From positions 186,001-250,000 of the forward strand of contig CABJAB010000004.1 in assembly GCA_902363445.1 (NCBI GenBank): a DNA stretch of 64,000 nucleotides. The letters are read 5' to 3'. Position numbers and translations under genes: made by a program. Of the stretch, positions 27,191 to 36,423 are shown in pieces. How positions within the stretch are numbered: the first letter of the stretch is position 1; each line of letters begins with the position of its first letter. This DNA comes from Lachnospiraceae bacterium. GTDB lineage: Bacteria; Bacillota; Clostridia; Lachnospirales; Lachnospiraceae. Below the pieces are notes generated by a model that saw only the letters and a list, made by a program, of their open reading frames with translations, ran no database searches and had not been told where the DNA came from.

Positions 27191-27349
27191 ATTCCCAAAA
27201 GTGTTTTTATCATGCCCTTAAGCATAGCTCTAATATTTCTATTCACAGGTCCATAACAATCAAGGCTTTTCCGTTCAACCGGCAAAATGAAAATGACTAC
27301 TGCCGCAAAGTGGGAATATAATATAATAACTTTTTAGTCAGGGGCTATT

Positions 27350-27994
27350 ATGCAGACCATAGAACAAAGGACCCTAAAGGATACCATGTATCTTGGACAG
27401 ATTCCCGTATTCGTTTATCAGATTCATTACCCTTCTTTTGTTACCACATGTAATGAAACTGCTGCTCAGGCCGTAAATGAATACTACACACAAGCCGCAA
27501 AAAAAGCAGAAGAACACTGCCGGACTGTTCTTTATAAACAGGCGGCCGAAAATGCAAAATACATTCCCTCCAACTCACCGCCTTTTAACAGTTATACCTT
27601 CGATGTCACCTATAAGATCACTTTTAATACCGGCTGTCTGACCAGCCTTTATATGGACACCTATCTTTTCATGGGCGGAGCACATGGAGAAACGACCAGG
27701 ACATCGGACACATGGAACTTTAATACCGGCATGCAGATGAGACTGAACGATTTTTATCCTTTGAGTTTTTTTTCTCTGTACAGTCTGCAGAAAAACCTGG
27801 AGAAGCAGGTCGAAGAACGCTTAAAAATCGCCCCCAGCTCTTATTTTGACAATTACAGCTCCCTTATTCAGAATACGTTTAATCCAAACAGCTTTTATCT
27901 GCAGCCAGGCGGCCTCGTAATCTATTTTCAGCAGTATGACATAGCCCCTTATTCTACTGGTATCCCGGAGTTTTCCGTTCCCTCCGGCATCTGA
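27350..27994 (+). CDS. DUF3298-type protein (RsiV-like domain)
   Basis: A 214-residue protein resembling the DUF4163/DUF3298 module found in the extracellular part of RsiV anti-sigma factors and in related clostridial proteins. The pattern YPSFVTTCNETAAQAVNEYY, then a GGAHGETTRTSDTWNFNTG stretch and LQPGGLVIYFQQYDIAPYSTG near the end follow that family. No signal peptide or membrane segment is visible, so here the domain may be cytoplasmic. Ligand unknown. Confidence 0.78.
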   Translation: MQTIEQRTLKDTMYLGQIPVFVYQIHYPSFVTTCNETAAQAVNEYYTQAAKKAEEHCRTVLYKQAAENAKYIPSNSPPFNSYTFDVTYKITFNTGCLTSLYMDTYLFMGGAHGETTRTSDTWNFNTGMQMRLNDFYPLSFFSLYSLQKNLEKQVEERLKIAPSSYFDNYSSLIQNTFNPNSFYLQPGGLVIYFQQYDIAPYSTGIPEFSVPSGI

Positions 27995-28095
27995 TGTCCT
28001 GGACTGTTTTCTTATCAGTCCGCTGCATGTTTTAATCTGTCCGGCGGCTTTCACTTTTTCACACAGGCCGCATAGTATAGAACAAATCAATTGTA

Positions 28096-28698
28096 ATGGA
28101 AAAACATATGAATGACGATCCTCGTGGAGCCATAGTCCAGCAGGGAAACATTATGCGTATAGATAACGCTTTAGTTGAAGATACTTCTTGCCTCGATAAT
28201 TCCAGCGGCAGCATCGAGGTTTCCTACTCTGTGCCAGAAGCAAACAATATGACTTCTATCCAGACTATCAGGCTGAACCTCACAGGCAATACCGTCATCC
28301 TGGACTCGTTCGGCCAAAACATGTGCATATGCTGCATACAGCCGGGAATGTGGGTGAGCGCCATATTTTCAGCCCGTATGACCAGAAGCATACCGCCCCA
28401 GTCAAACGCCTTTTTGATCATTGTTCAGGGAATGCCTCAGGCTCCCTCGGTCACCACGACCGACCGAGTCATTTTCGTCGATGTCCGCAACAATATGCTT
28501 TTAACGGGAAACCCCTGGAATATCAACAGTCAGACCAGATTCGTGGTGCCGGACTCCACTCCCATAACCAACCGCGCCGGCCGGCCGGTCCAGCTCAGCG
28601 CTCTTCGCCCCGGCCAGCTGGTCAGAATTACCCACGCTAATTTCCAGACTGCGAGTATTCCCCCGCAGACCACGGCATACAGCATACAAATTCTTTAA
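28096..28698 (+). CDS. Uncharacterised protein with an internal duplication
   Basis: A 200-residue protein I do not recognise by function. The two halves appear related: MWVSAIFSARMTRSIPPQSNAFLI (middle) lines up with QLVRITHANFQTASIPPQTTAYSI (end), sharing A-(x)n-SIPPQ-(x)-A. Each half looks like a small beta barrel. No signal peptide. Ribosome sites before both candidate ATGs (28096, 28108) are weak. A terminator follows 45 bases later. Confidence 0.7.
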   Translation: MEKHMNDDPRGAIVQQGNIMRIDNALVEDTSCLDNSSGSIEVSYSVPEANNMTSIQTIRLNLTGNTVILDSFGQNMCICCIQPGMWVSAIFSARMTRSIPPQSNAFLIIVQGMPQAPSVTTTDRVIFVDVRNNMLLTGNPWNINSQTRFVVPDSTPITNRAGRPVQLSALRPGQLVRITHANFQTASIPPQTTAYSIQIL

Positions 28699-28742
28699 AA
28701 CCTGGACGGAACACCCCAACAGAACAGTCAATGACCATACGG

Positions 28743-28773
28743 AAAAAGCCTGCGGAAGTACCGCAGGCTTTTT
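28743..28773 (+). terminator. Terminator after the duplicated-domain gene
   Basis: AAAAAGCCTGCGG and its complement form a perfect 13-base-pair stem with a 5-base loop, ending in TTTTT. Confidence 0.85.
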
Positions 28774-28800
28774 CTAATATTTCCAAACAAAAGAGTGTAC

Positions 28801-28834
28801 ATAAAATAAAAAACCCTTGATCTCACAAGGGTTT
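28801..28834 (-). terminator. Terminator of the tRNA-Val/tRNA-Met pair
   Basis: AAACCCTTG / CAAGGGTTT stem with a 6-base loop; in the minus direction TTTATTTTAT follows. Confidence 0.82.
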
Positions 28835-28839
28835 TATAG

Positions 28840-28913
28840 TAGCGGAAGGGAGATTTGAACTCTCGACACCACGGGTATGAACCGTGTGCTCTAGCCAACT
28901 GAGCTATTCCGCC
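28840..28913 (-). tRNA. tRNA-Met (CAT), elongator type
   Basis: A 74-nt cloverleaf. The anticodon stem-loop CACGG-TTCATAC-CCGTG gives CAT. The GGCGGAATAGCTCAG start and the paired 1-72 position resemble elongator tRNA-Met rather than the initiator. A tRNA-Ile whose CAT is modified to lysidine is less likely. It lies 4 bases after tRNA-Val on the same transcript. Confidence 0.93.
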
Positions 28914-28917
28914 ATAA

Positions 28918-28990
28918 TGGGACCTATAGGGCTCGAACCTATGACCCTCTGCTTGTAAGGCAGATGCTCTCCCAGCTGAGCTAAGATCCC
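28918..28990 (-). tRNA. tRNA-Val (TAC)
   Basis: A 73-nt cloverleaf. Acceptor GGGATCT pairs with AGGTCCC (one G-U), and TCTGC-CTTACAA-GCAGA gives anticodon TAC. It is first of a two-tRNA transcript with tRNA-Met. Confidence 0.94.
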
Positions 28991-29035
28991 CGACCGCAGT
29001 AAAAAACCATACTCTTCATTTTTGACTGCCTAGGT

Positions 29036-29064
29036 AGTATACCTTTTATTGTCCAAATTGTCAA
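29036..29064 (-). promoter_or_regulatory. Promoter of the tRNA-Val/tRNA-Met transcript
   Basis: TTGACA (29059-29064) and TATACT (29036-29041) on the minus strand, 17-base spacer. Confidence 0.85.
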
Positions 29065-29182
29065 GACTTTTTCCACACTTTTTATTTATAAAATTTTTCT
29101 TTGTATCCTCTCTGCTCCTTATGTTATAATGAATGTAATTTCGGAAGGCAGCCCGGAACAGCCGGACTCCAGGAGGATCGTT

Positions 29183-30118
29183 ATGTACTATTTTATCGTA
29201 AATCCCAACGCCCGCTCCGGCAGGGGGCTGAGTATTTGGAATAAGCTGAAGGAACGGCTGGAAAAAGAAAAAATCCCTTACGAGGCTTATCTGACTGAGC
29301 ATACGGGACACGCGACAGAATTGGCGGCGAAACTTACATCGTCAAGGCATCAGGATCCCTCACCTAAAACCATTGTCGCCCTGGGCGGTGACGGTACCTT
29401 AAACGAAGTACTGAACGGCATTTCCCTCTCCTCTCCGGTGACTCTGGGATATATCCCCTCCGGATCAGGAAACGATTTTTCCAGAGGCATGCGGCTCTCA
29501 AGAAACCCGGAAAAAGCCATGGATCAGCTTCTAAAATCCGAAAACTGCCGCTATCTCGACTATGGCATCTTATCCTATATGTCCGATCATCCCTCACACA
29601 GGCGTTTCATCGTGAGCAGCGGCATCGGCTATGATGCAGATGTCTGTCAGAATCTGTTTACTACTAAACTAAAGAAAACATTCAACCAGCTTCATATGGG
29701 GAAGCTTATCTACTTATTCATCGGGATCAAGCGTATCGTCCTCTGCAAAAGCACCAATGGTTATCTGCTTCTCGACGGGGTAAAAAAAATAAATCTGAAG
29801 AAGATCCGTTTTATTTCTTCCCACATTCAGAAGTTTGAAGGCGGCGGTTTCCGCTTCGCTCCCAAGGCCGATCCCTGTGACGGTTATCTGGATCTCTGTG
29901 TCGTATCCGGCGTTTCTCGTCTGCGGCTGACACTTCTGCTGCTCGCTTCTCTGGCCGGCCGGCATGTCTGCTGCAATGGTGTGCGGACCTACGCGTGCCG
30001 GGAAGCGGCCATTCATACGGAAGAGCCTCTGTTAGTCCATGCCGACGGAGAATCTTGTTACGGTCAGACGGATATATCTGTCCGCTGTGTTGAAAGGAAA
30101 ATACGATTTTTGTGCTAA
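29183..30118 (+). CDS. Diacylglycerol kinase-like lipid kinase (YegS/DagK family)
   Basis: A 311-residue member of the DAGK catalytic family. NPNARSGRG near the N-terminus and GGDGTLNEVLNG form the nucleotide-binding core, followed by SGSGNDFSRG. These kinases phosphorylate diacylglycerol or related lipids at the membrane. AGGAGG sits 7 bases before the ATG at 29183; the upstream frame is unsupported. A TTGTAT-N18-TATAAT promoter (29101-29130) is likely. The following PAP2 gene may form a kinase/phosphatase pair. Confidence 0.9.
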   Translation: MYYFIVNPNARSGRGLSIWNKLKERLEKEKIPYEAYLTEHTGHATELAAKLTSSRHQDPSPKTIVALGGDGTLNEVLNGISLSSPVTLGYIPSGSGNDFSRGMRLSRNPEKAMDQLLKSENCRYLDYGILSYMSDHPSHRRFIVSSGIGYDADVCQNLFTTKLKKTFNQLHMGKLIYLFIGIKRIVLCKSTNGYLLLDGVKKINLKKIRFISSHIQKFEGGGFRFAPKADPCDGYLDLCVVSGVSRLRLTLLLLASLAGRHVCCNGVRTYACREAAIHTEEPLLVHADGESCYGQTDISVRCVERKIRFLC

Positions 30119-30255
30119 TTTGCGGCAATTATTCAGAATTGTTCTTAAAGATTTTATGAATTCACTTGCCATCCCCGGCAAACCGTGTTATAATCACATG
30201 AAAATTATTGAAGGCTAGCAGTATGCCCTGCAAGGGGGGAAGGAAGGCGATTCGT

Positions 30256-30963
30256 GTGAAAACAATCAAGAATTTCTTCAGCAAATATCGTCAGTCCTGG
30301 GTTCTCCTTTACGTATTTATCTATTTCCCATGGTTTTTCTGGCTTGAAAAGCATGTGACCGTAGGGACCCAGTTCACCAATATTCATATAGCATTTGATG
30401 ACCTTATTCCGTTTAATGAGTATTTCATCATACCATATTTATTCTGGTTCATTTTCGTGGCAGGTTCTGTGACCTATTTCCTGCTGAAACGTCCGAAAAA
30501 AGAATTCTACCGGATGACCGCTTTTCTCTTCATTGGAATGACTGTCTGTCTCGCCATCTGTACTCTATTTCCCAACGGCCAGACTATGCGTCCTCCAGTA
30601 AATCCGGAAAAAAACCTGTTTTCGAAACTGATTGTCATGCTCTACAAAACAGATACATCAACCAATGTATTTCCAAGCATCCATGTATTCGCCTCACTCG
30701 GCATCAATCTGGCATGGTGGAACAGTCCCGTTTCTCAAAAACACAAGTGGATTCGTCCTGTGACCACCCTGATCACCATTTCCATTTGTTTGTCCACCGT
30801 TTTCCTGAAACAGCACTCTGTGCTGGACGGACTTGGAGCGATCGTACTTGCCATCATCCTTTATTTTTTCGTATATCAGCCAGAGATGACGAGAGCTTCC
30901 GCGAGGGCGGCGAAGGAGAAAACCAAATCAAAGAAGCTGTACAGCTATAAAAATAAGCTTTGA
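30256..30963 (+). CDS. PAP2-family membrane phosphatase
   Basis: About 235 residues with six hydrophobic segments. The three phosphatase motifs are visible: NGQTMRPP, then FPSIHVF with the catalytic-site His, then KQHSVLDG. Likely substrate is a lipid phosphate such as phosphatidate or undecaprenyl pyrophosphate. The GTG at 30256 is preferred because GGAAGG lies 10 bases upstream. It follows the lipid kinase gene and ends at a strong terminator. Confidence 0.88.
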   Translation: MKTIKNFFSKYRQSWVLLYVFIYFPWFFWLEKHVTVGTQFTNIHIAFDDLIPFNEYFIIPYLFWFIFVAGSVTYFLLKRPKKEFYRMTAFLFIGMTVCLAICTLFPNGQTMRPPVNPEKNLFSKLIVMLYKTDTSTNVFPSIHVFASLGINLAWWNSPVSQKHKWIRPVTTLITISICLSTVFLKQHSVLDGLGAIVLAIILYFFVYQPEMTRASARAAKEKTKSKKLYSYKNKL

Positions 30964-30972
30964 TCACAATTG

Positions 30973-31004
30973 AAAGGCGTCTGCAAAATGCAGGCGCCTT
31001 TTTT
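30973..31004 (+). terminator. Terminator after the PAP2 gene
   Basis: AAAGGCG.CTGC / GCAG.CGCCTTT stem with one mismatch and a run of six Ts. It lies between convergent genes. Confidence 0.85.
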
Positions 31005-31017
31005 CTAACCTAATATT

Positions 31018-31932
31018 CTATTCCTGTCCCGTTTCTCCGTTGTCTCCTGCTGCCGTATTCTCTGAACCTTTTACAGCAATTTCCTCAGAATGGACATGGC
31101 GTTCTATCAAGTATACCATCAGGATCAGCACCAAACAAGAAATAACGGTGCCTCCCCAAAACTTCCCTGCCGACCGGTACATATTGTCGAGAAATCCCAA
31201 CTCCGACACGGCCACTGAAAAAAGGTTGGCCGCCATGTGGAACAGAATCGGAGCCAGCATGGTATGAAAACGCTCATACGTGTAGATGAACAAAAGTCCC
31301 AGGCAGAACGCATACACGCCCTGTACCAGATTCCCGTGGTAAAACGCAAATATCAGAGAACAGAGGACCGCCGCCGGGCCGATATTCAGATACTCTCTCA
31401 AACGTCTGTATATGAGCCCACGGAAAATCAGTTCTTCCACGATGGGAATGATGATTCCAAGCCCGATGAATTCCAGGGCCAGCTTTCCCCCATACATAAT
31501 CTCAGATATCGCGTCATACGTATCTGAGACATTATAAAGGCCGCTGGCAGTTATCAGATTATTCCCCGCCAGACAGGTGGCCACTCCCAAAACGACGATC
31601 AGAAGGTACTGCCAGGACGGCACTGCCGTAAAGCGGCGGACGCTTCCTTTCTTCAAGTCGGCTTTTCTGTCCATCCGATAATAAAGCATGAGGACCGGAA
31701 GCGATATGGCCGCGGCCAGCACCTGCAGTTCTAACGCAATGGACAGCGTCCTGTTCATCATCTCGTTGATGATCTCCATCTGGTTGTTCAAATTATTGGG
31801 ATTGTATCCCGGAAGCGTCGTCATGGCAATGAACACCGCCGCGATCGCCTCCACGATGAAACAGATGCCAAAATACGTCAGTCCCGGATAAATAAGCCTC
31901 CAGACTCTTCTCCCCCAGCTCTCTTGTCCCAT
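31018..31932 (-). CDS. CPBP-family intramembrane metalloprotease
   Basis: A 304-residue membrane protein with about eight hydrophobic segments. The CPBP (Abi) motifs are EELIFRGLIYRRL (EExxxR), FAFYHGN (FxxxH) and a late HMAAN histidine. Members cleave membrane proteins or modify prenylated peptides, and some act in bacteriocin self-immunity. It starts 3 bases after carB, with its ribosome site inside the carB end, so it is co-transcribed with carAB; the reason is unknown. Confidence 0.86.
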   Translation of the reverse strand: MGQESWGRRVWRLIYPGLTYFGICFIVEAIAAVFIAMTTLPGYNPNNLNNQMEIINEMMNRTLSIALELQVLAAAISLPVLMLYYRMDRKADLKKGSVRRFTAVPSWQYLLIVVLGVATCLAGNNLITASGLYNVSDTYDAISEIMYGGKLALEFIGLGIIIPIVEELIFRGLIYRRLREYLNIGPAAVLCSLIFAFYHGNLVQGVYAFCLGLLFIYTYERFHTMLAPILFHMAANLFSVAVSELGFLDNMYRSAGKFWGGTVISCLVLILMVYLIERHVHSEEIAVKGSENTAAGDNGETGQE

Positions 31933-31935
31933 TCG

Positions 31936-34900
31936 CTATTCTCCTGTCCTGTTCTTCACGGTTGCAATATCAATCAGGGTAAGCCCTTCCTCCCGGTTTT
32001 CCAGGCTGGCCACCAGAGCCTTGGCCGTATCAATGGCAGTCAATACGTTCACCCCGGTCTCAATGGCGTTCCTCCGGATAATGAATCCGTCATGGCTCTT
32101 GGCCGCTCCCTGATTGGGCGTATCAATGACCAAATCGATATCATGCTCCAGGATCAGATCCAGCAGATTCGGAGATTCCTGCTCCAGCTTATTGATTTTA
32201 ATCGCTTTCACGCCATTCTCATTGAGAATCTTCGCCGTACTTCTGGTGGCGTAGATCTTATACCCCAGAGCCGCAAATCTTCTGCCGATATCCACAGCCT
32301 CCAGTTTATCCGCATCCTTGACGGTCATGATCATTTTCTTCGTCCTGGGGAGATTGATCCCTGCCCCAAGGAATGCCTTGTACAGCGCCTCATTAAAGGT
32401 TTTCGCTATACCCAGACATTCACCGGTAGATTTCATTTCCGGCCCAAGGCCGATGTCCGCGCCGCGAATCTTCTCAAATGAAAACACCGGCATCTTGATG
32501 GCAATATAATCGGCCTCCGGCTGAAGACCCGGCTCATAGCCCAGCTCCCGGATCGTGCTGCCGATGATAACCTGGGTAGCCAGCTTCACGATAGGTATGC
32601 CGGTGACCTTGCTGATATAAGGCACCGTACGGCTGGAACGAGGATTCACTTCAATGACATATACTTCGTCATTGCTCACGATAAACTGAATATTGATCAG
32701 CCCGCGGACATGGAGCGCTTTCGCAAGCCTCCTGGTATACTCTTCTATCACACGTTTTGTCTTATCGGAGATACTCTGCGCCGGATATACGGAGATACTG
32801 TCGCCAGAATGGATACCCGCCCGCTCAATATGTTCCATAATTCCAGGGATCAGAACCTCTTCCCCGTCACATACGGCATCCACTTCAATTTCTTTGCCCA
32901 AAAGATATTTATCCACGAGAATCGGATGCTCCTGGGCAATCCGGTTGATGACTCCAATGAACTCAACGATATCCTGGTCGCTTATGGCGATCTGCATGCC
33001 CTGGCCGCCCAGCACATAGGAAGGGCGCACCAGAACCGGATATCCCAGGTTCTCCGCCGCTTGAATCGCTTCCTCACAGGTAAAGACCGTATGACCAGCG
33101 GGCCTGGGAATACAGCAGTCTTCCAGAATCCGGTCAAACAGCTCCCTGTCCTCCGCGGCATCCACATCCGCCGCCGAAGTGCCGAGAATCGGAACTCCCA
33201 TTTTCATAAGGGCTTCTGTCAGCTTGATGGCCGTCTGGCCTCCGAACTGCACCACGGCGCCGTCCGGCTTCTCCAGCTCCACTACATTTTCCACATCCTC
33301 CGGAGTCAGAGGTTCAAAATAGAGCTTATCGGCAATATCAAAATCCGTGCTGACTGTCTCTGGGTTATTGTTTATGATGATAGTCTCATAGCCTGCCTCG
33401 CTGAAGGCCCAGGTACTGTGTACCGAACAGAAATCAAATTCGATTCCCTGCCCGATCCGGATGGGGCCGGATCCGAGTACCAGCACCTTCTTCTTTCTTC
33501 TCGCACCGTCCGCTTCATTTTCACTTCCGAAGCAGGAATAATAATAAGGCGTTGCGGCAGCAAATTCTGCGGCGCAGGTATCCACCATTTTAAACGCGGC
33601 CCGGATACCGTATTCATTTCGAAGGCTCTTGACCTCCCTCTCGGTCTTTCCGGAAAGGCGTCCGATCACTGTGTCGGGAAACTCAATCCGTTTTGCCTCT
33701 GCAAGGAGCTCTTTCGTAAGCGGCTCCGTCTTCAGACGGTTCTCCATCTCCACCAGGATTGCGATTTTATCTATAAACCAGTTATCGATCTTTGTGATAT
33801 CATGGATGACGTCATAAGAAATCCCCCTGCGGATAGCCTCCGCAATCACATAAATCCTTCTGTCATCCACCCGGTAGAGGTATTCAATGATTTCTTCCTC
33901 GGACGCCTTGGTAAAATCTTCACTCATCAGACAATCCACATGCTGCTCCAGAGAGCGTATGGCTTTCATCAGAGCCCCTTCAAAGTTCGTGCAGATGCTC
34001 ATGACCTCTCCTGTCGCTTTCATCTGCGTAGTGAGGGTCCTTTTCGCACTGATGAACTTATCAAATGGCAGGCGGGGCAGCTTTACCACACAGTAATCCA
34101 GCATGGGCTCAAAGCTGGCATAAGTCTTTCCGGTTATGGCGTTGGGAATCTCATCTAGGGTATAGCCTAGCGCGATCTTTGCAGCCACCTTGGCAATAGG
34201 GTAGCCGGTGGCCTTTGATGCCAGCGCCGATGAACGGCTTACTCGGGGATTCACTTCGATCACACAGTATTCAAAACTCTCCGGATGAAGAGCAAACTGC
34301 ACGTTGCAGCCTCCTGTAATCTTCAGCTCGTCTATGATGTTGAGGGAGGCGCTCCGAAGCATCTGGTATTCCTTATCTCCCAGGGTCTGGGAAGGAGCCA
34401 CCACGATGCTGTCCCCCGTATGGACGCCCACCGGGTCAATGTTTTCCATATTACATACTGTGATCACATTGCCGTTTCCGTCCCGCATCACTTCATATTC
34501 AATTTCTTTCCAGCCTGCGATACAGCGTTCTACCAGCACTTCACCCACGCGGCTCAGCCGAAGGCCGTTGGACAGGATCTCCACCAGCTCCTCCTCGTCG
34601 GAGGCGATGCCGCCGCCGCTTCCGCCCAGTGTATAGGCCGGGCGCAGGACTACGGGATATCCGATCTGATCAGCGAAAGCAATTCCGGCTTCCACGTCAT
34701 GCACCACTGTCGAAGGGGCGCAGGGCTCGCCGATCTTTTCCATGGTATCCTTGAATTCCTGTCGGTCTTCCGCCTTTTTGATGGTCTCCGGCGTGGTGCC
34801 GATCAATTTCACATTATGACTTTTTAAAAAGCCTGCTTCATCCAGCTCCATGGCCAGATTGAGCGCCGCCTGGCCGCCCAGGGTCGGAAGCACACTGTCA

Positions 34901-35148
34901 GGCTTTTCTTTTTCTATCAATTGTTCCAGGACCTCCACGGTCAGAGGCTCTATATACACTTTATCCGCAATATCCTTGTCTGTCATGATGGTAGCCGGAT
35001 TTGAATTCACCAGCACTACTTCGATGCCTTCTTCCTTTAAAGAACGGCATGCCTGGGTGCCGGCATAGTCAAACTCTGCCGCCTGGCCGATGACAATAGG
35101 TCCGGAACCAATCACCAATACTTTTTTTATCTCAGGATTTTTAGGCAT
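31936..35148 (-). CDS. carB: Carbamoyl-phosphate synthase, large subunit
   Basis: A 1070-residue duplicated ATP-grasp enzyme. Both halves show the GSGPIxIGQ(A/G)xEFDY opening (near residues 13 and 566) and their own ATP-grasp domains. A C-terminal MGS-like allosteric domain begins near residue 940. It makes carbamoyl phosphate from bicarbonate, ammonia and two ATP for pyrimidines and arginine. It shares one base with the carA stop (TAATG). Confidence 0.97.
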   Translation of the reverse strand: MPKNPEIKKVLVIGSGPIVIGQAAEFDYAGTQACRSLKEEGIEVVLVNSNPATIMTDKDIADKVYIEPLTVEVLEQLIEKEKPDSVLPTLGGQAALNLAMELDEAGFLKSHNVKLIGTTPETIKKAEDRQEFKDTMEKIGEPCAPSTVVHDVEAGIAFADQIGYPVVLRPAYTLGGSGGGIASDEEELVEILSNGLRLSRVGEVLVERCIAGWKEIEYEVMRDGNGNVITVCNMENIDPVGVHTGDSIVVAPSQTLGDKEYQMLRSASLNIIDELKITGGCNVQFALHPESFEYCVIEVNPRVSRSSALASKATGYPIAKVAAKIALGYTLDEIPNAITGKTYASFEPMLDYCVVKLPRLPFDKFISAKRTLTTQMKATGEVMSICTNFEGALMKAIRSLEQHVDCLMSEDFTKASEEEIIEYLYRVDDRRIYVIAEAIRRGISYDVIHDITKIDNWFIDKIAILVEMENRLKTEPLTKELLAEAKRIEFPDTVIGRLSGKTEREVKSLRNEYGIRAAFKMVDTCAAEFAAATPYYYSCFGSENEADGARRKKKVLVLGSGPIRIGQGIEFDFCSVHSTWAFSEAGYETIIINNNPETVSTDFDIADKLYFEPLTPEDVENVVELEKPDGAVVQFGGQTAIKLTEALMKMGVPILGTSAADVDAAEDRELFDRILEDCCIPRPAGHTVFTCEEAIQAAENLGYPVLVRPSYVLGGQGMQIAISDQDIVEFIGVINRIAQEHPILVDKYLLGKEIEVDAVCDGEEVLIPGIMEHIERAGIHSGDSISVYPAQSISDKTKRVIEEYTRRLAKALHVRGLINIQFIVSNDEVYVIEVNPRSSRTVPYISKVTGIPIVKLATQVIIGSTIRELGYEPGLQPEADYIAIKMPVFSFEKIRGADIGLGPEMKSTGECLGIAKTFNEALYKAFLGAGINLPRTKKMIMTVKDADKLEAVDIGRRFAALGYKIYATRSTAKILNENGVKAIKINKLEQESPNLLDLILEHDIDLVIDTPNQGAAKSHDGFIIRRNAIETGVNVLTAIDTAKALVASLENREEGLTLIDIATVKNRTGE

Positions 35149-36221
35149 TATCTGGCTACCTCCATCATCTTAAGGAATCTGTCGAACAGGTACGCGGAAT
35201 CTCTTGGTCCGGGGCACGCCTCCGGATGGAACTGTACGGTAAATATATTTTTTCCGGTATAGGCAAGCCCTTCATTTGTCTTGTCATTGACATTCACAAA
35301 TGCGGGAACTGCCGTGTTTTCATCCAGAGAATCTGTATCCACCACATAGCCATGGTTCTGAGAAGAAATGTACACACGGCCCGTCTCCAGGTCCTTGACC
35401 GGATGATTGCCGCCTCTGTGCCCGTATTTCATTTTATAAGTATCTCCGCCGGTGGCCAGCGCCATGAACTGATGGCCCAGGCAGATTGCAAAGATCGGAA
35501 CATCCGTTTCGTAGAGTTTTTTAAGCTCCGCGATGATCTCTGTACACTCTTTCGGATCTCCCGGTCCATTAGAGAGCATGATGCCGTTGGGATCATCCGC
35601 CAGGATCTCCTCTGCCGCCGTGTACGCCGGATATACCGTGACCTGACAGCCCCGTTCATTCAGGGAACGGGCGATATTCTGCTTTGCCCCAAAATCCATG
35701 AGCGCTACTTTATAGCCCTCGCCCGGCAGCACATATTTTTCTTGACATGTGACCTTCCTCACGACTCCGGCCGGAGAATAGGCTTTGATCTTCGGAAGAA
35801 TCTCTTCCAATTTATAATCTTCGTCAGTGGTGATCATGCCGTTCATGGTACCCTTTTCCCGAAGGATCTTAGTAAGAGCTCTCGTATCGATTCCTGCGAT
35901 TCCGGGGATGTCATGACTCTCCAAAAAATGCTGGATGCTGTCTTCACTCCTGAAATTGCTGTGCATCCTGGAGAGCTCCCGTACAATATAGCCGTCAGGC
36001 CAGGGCTTCGCGGATTCCATATCTTCGTGGCATATGCCATAATTTCCAATCAGGGGGTATGTCATAACTACTGCCTGTCCGGCATAAGAAGGGTCTGTAA
36101 GAACTTCCAGATAACCAGTCATTGATGTGTTGAAGACGATTTCGCTGATGACTTCCTTTACCGAACCAATACTGGTGCCGGAAAAGACGGTCCCGTCTTC
36201 GAGTATTAGAAAAGCTCTCAT
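35148..36221 (-). CDS. carA: Carbamoyl-phosphate synthase, small (glutaminase) subunit
   Basis: A 357-residue protein with an N-terminal CPSase small-chain domain and a C-terminal class I glutamine amidotransferase. The nucleophile lies in FAICLGHQ, with the catalytic His/Glu pair in VQFHPEACPGP. It supplies ammonia to CarB. It is first in carAB-CPBP. Upstream are a promoter and a hairpin that may attenuate transcription. Confidence 0.97.
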   Translation of the reverse strand: MRAFLILEDGTVFSGTSIGSVKEVISEIVFNTSMTGYLEVLTDPSYAGQAVVMTYPLIGNYGICHEDMESAKPWPDGYIVRELSRMHSNFRSEDSIQHFLESHDIPGIAGIDTRALTKILREKGTMNGMITTDEDYKLEEILPKIKAYSPAGVVRKVTCQEKYVLPGEGYKVALMDFGAKQNIARSLNERGCQVTVYPAYTAAEEILADDPNGIMLSNGPGDPKECTEIIAELKKLYETDVPIFAICLGHQFMALATGGDTYKMKYGHRGGNHPVKDLETGRVYISSQNHGYVVDTDSLDENTAVPAFVNVNDKTNEGLAYTGKNIFTVQFHPEACPGPRDSAYLFDRFLKMMEVAR

Positions 36222-36251
36222 TTATCCACCGTTTCCTTTCGTAGTTCCGCA

Positions 36252-36274
36252 AAATGCGCGGAGTCCGCGCATTT
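36252..36274 (-). promoter_or_regulatory. Perfect hairpin in the carA leader (possible attenuator)
   Basis: AAATGCGCGGA and TCCGCGCATTT are exact complements around a single base, about 30 bases before the carA start. On the minus strand it ends in TTTT. Placed between promoter and gene it could attenuate carA, but no competing antiterminator fold is obvious. Confidence 0.45.
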
Positions 36275-36301
36275 CATCTAACTTCAGCTCAAATTGTAAA
36301 G

Positions 36302-36330
36302 ATTTTACCACAATGCGGCATACATTTCAA
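36302..36330 (-). promoter_or_regulatory. carAB promoter
   Basis: TTGAAA (36325-36330) and TAAAAT (36302-36307) on the minus strand, 17-base spacer. Confidence 0.7.
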
Positions 36331-36335
36331 CCTTT

Positions 36336-36364
36336 TTGGGAAAGGAATTTTCTTTTCATATAAT
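36336..36364 (+). promoter_or_regulatory. Possible promoter before sleC
   Basis: TTGGGA (36336-36341) and TATAAT (36359-36364), spacer 17. A sporulation gene would be expected to use a mother-cell sigma factor instead, so this sigma-A match may be fortuitous. Confidence 0.35.
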
Positions 36365-36423
36365 ATCACTAATTTCACTTTCCCATCATATATTAATACA
36401 AAGAAAACTGCGGGGTATTTCCA

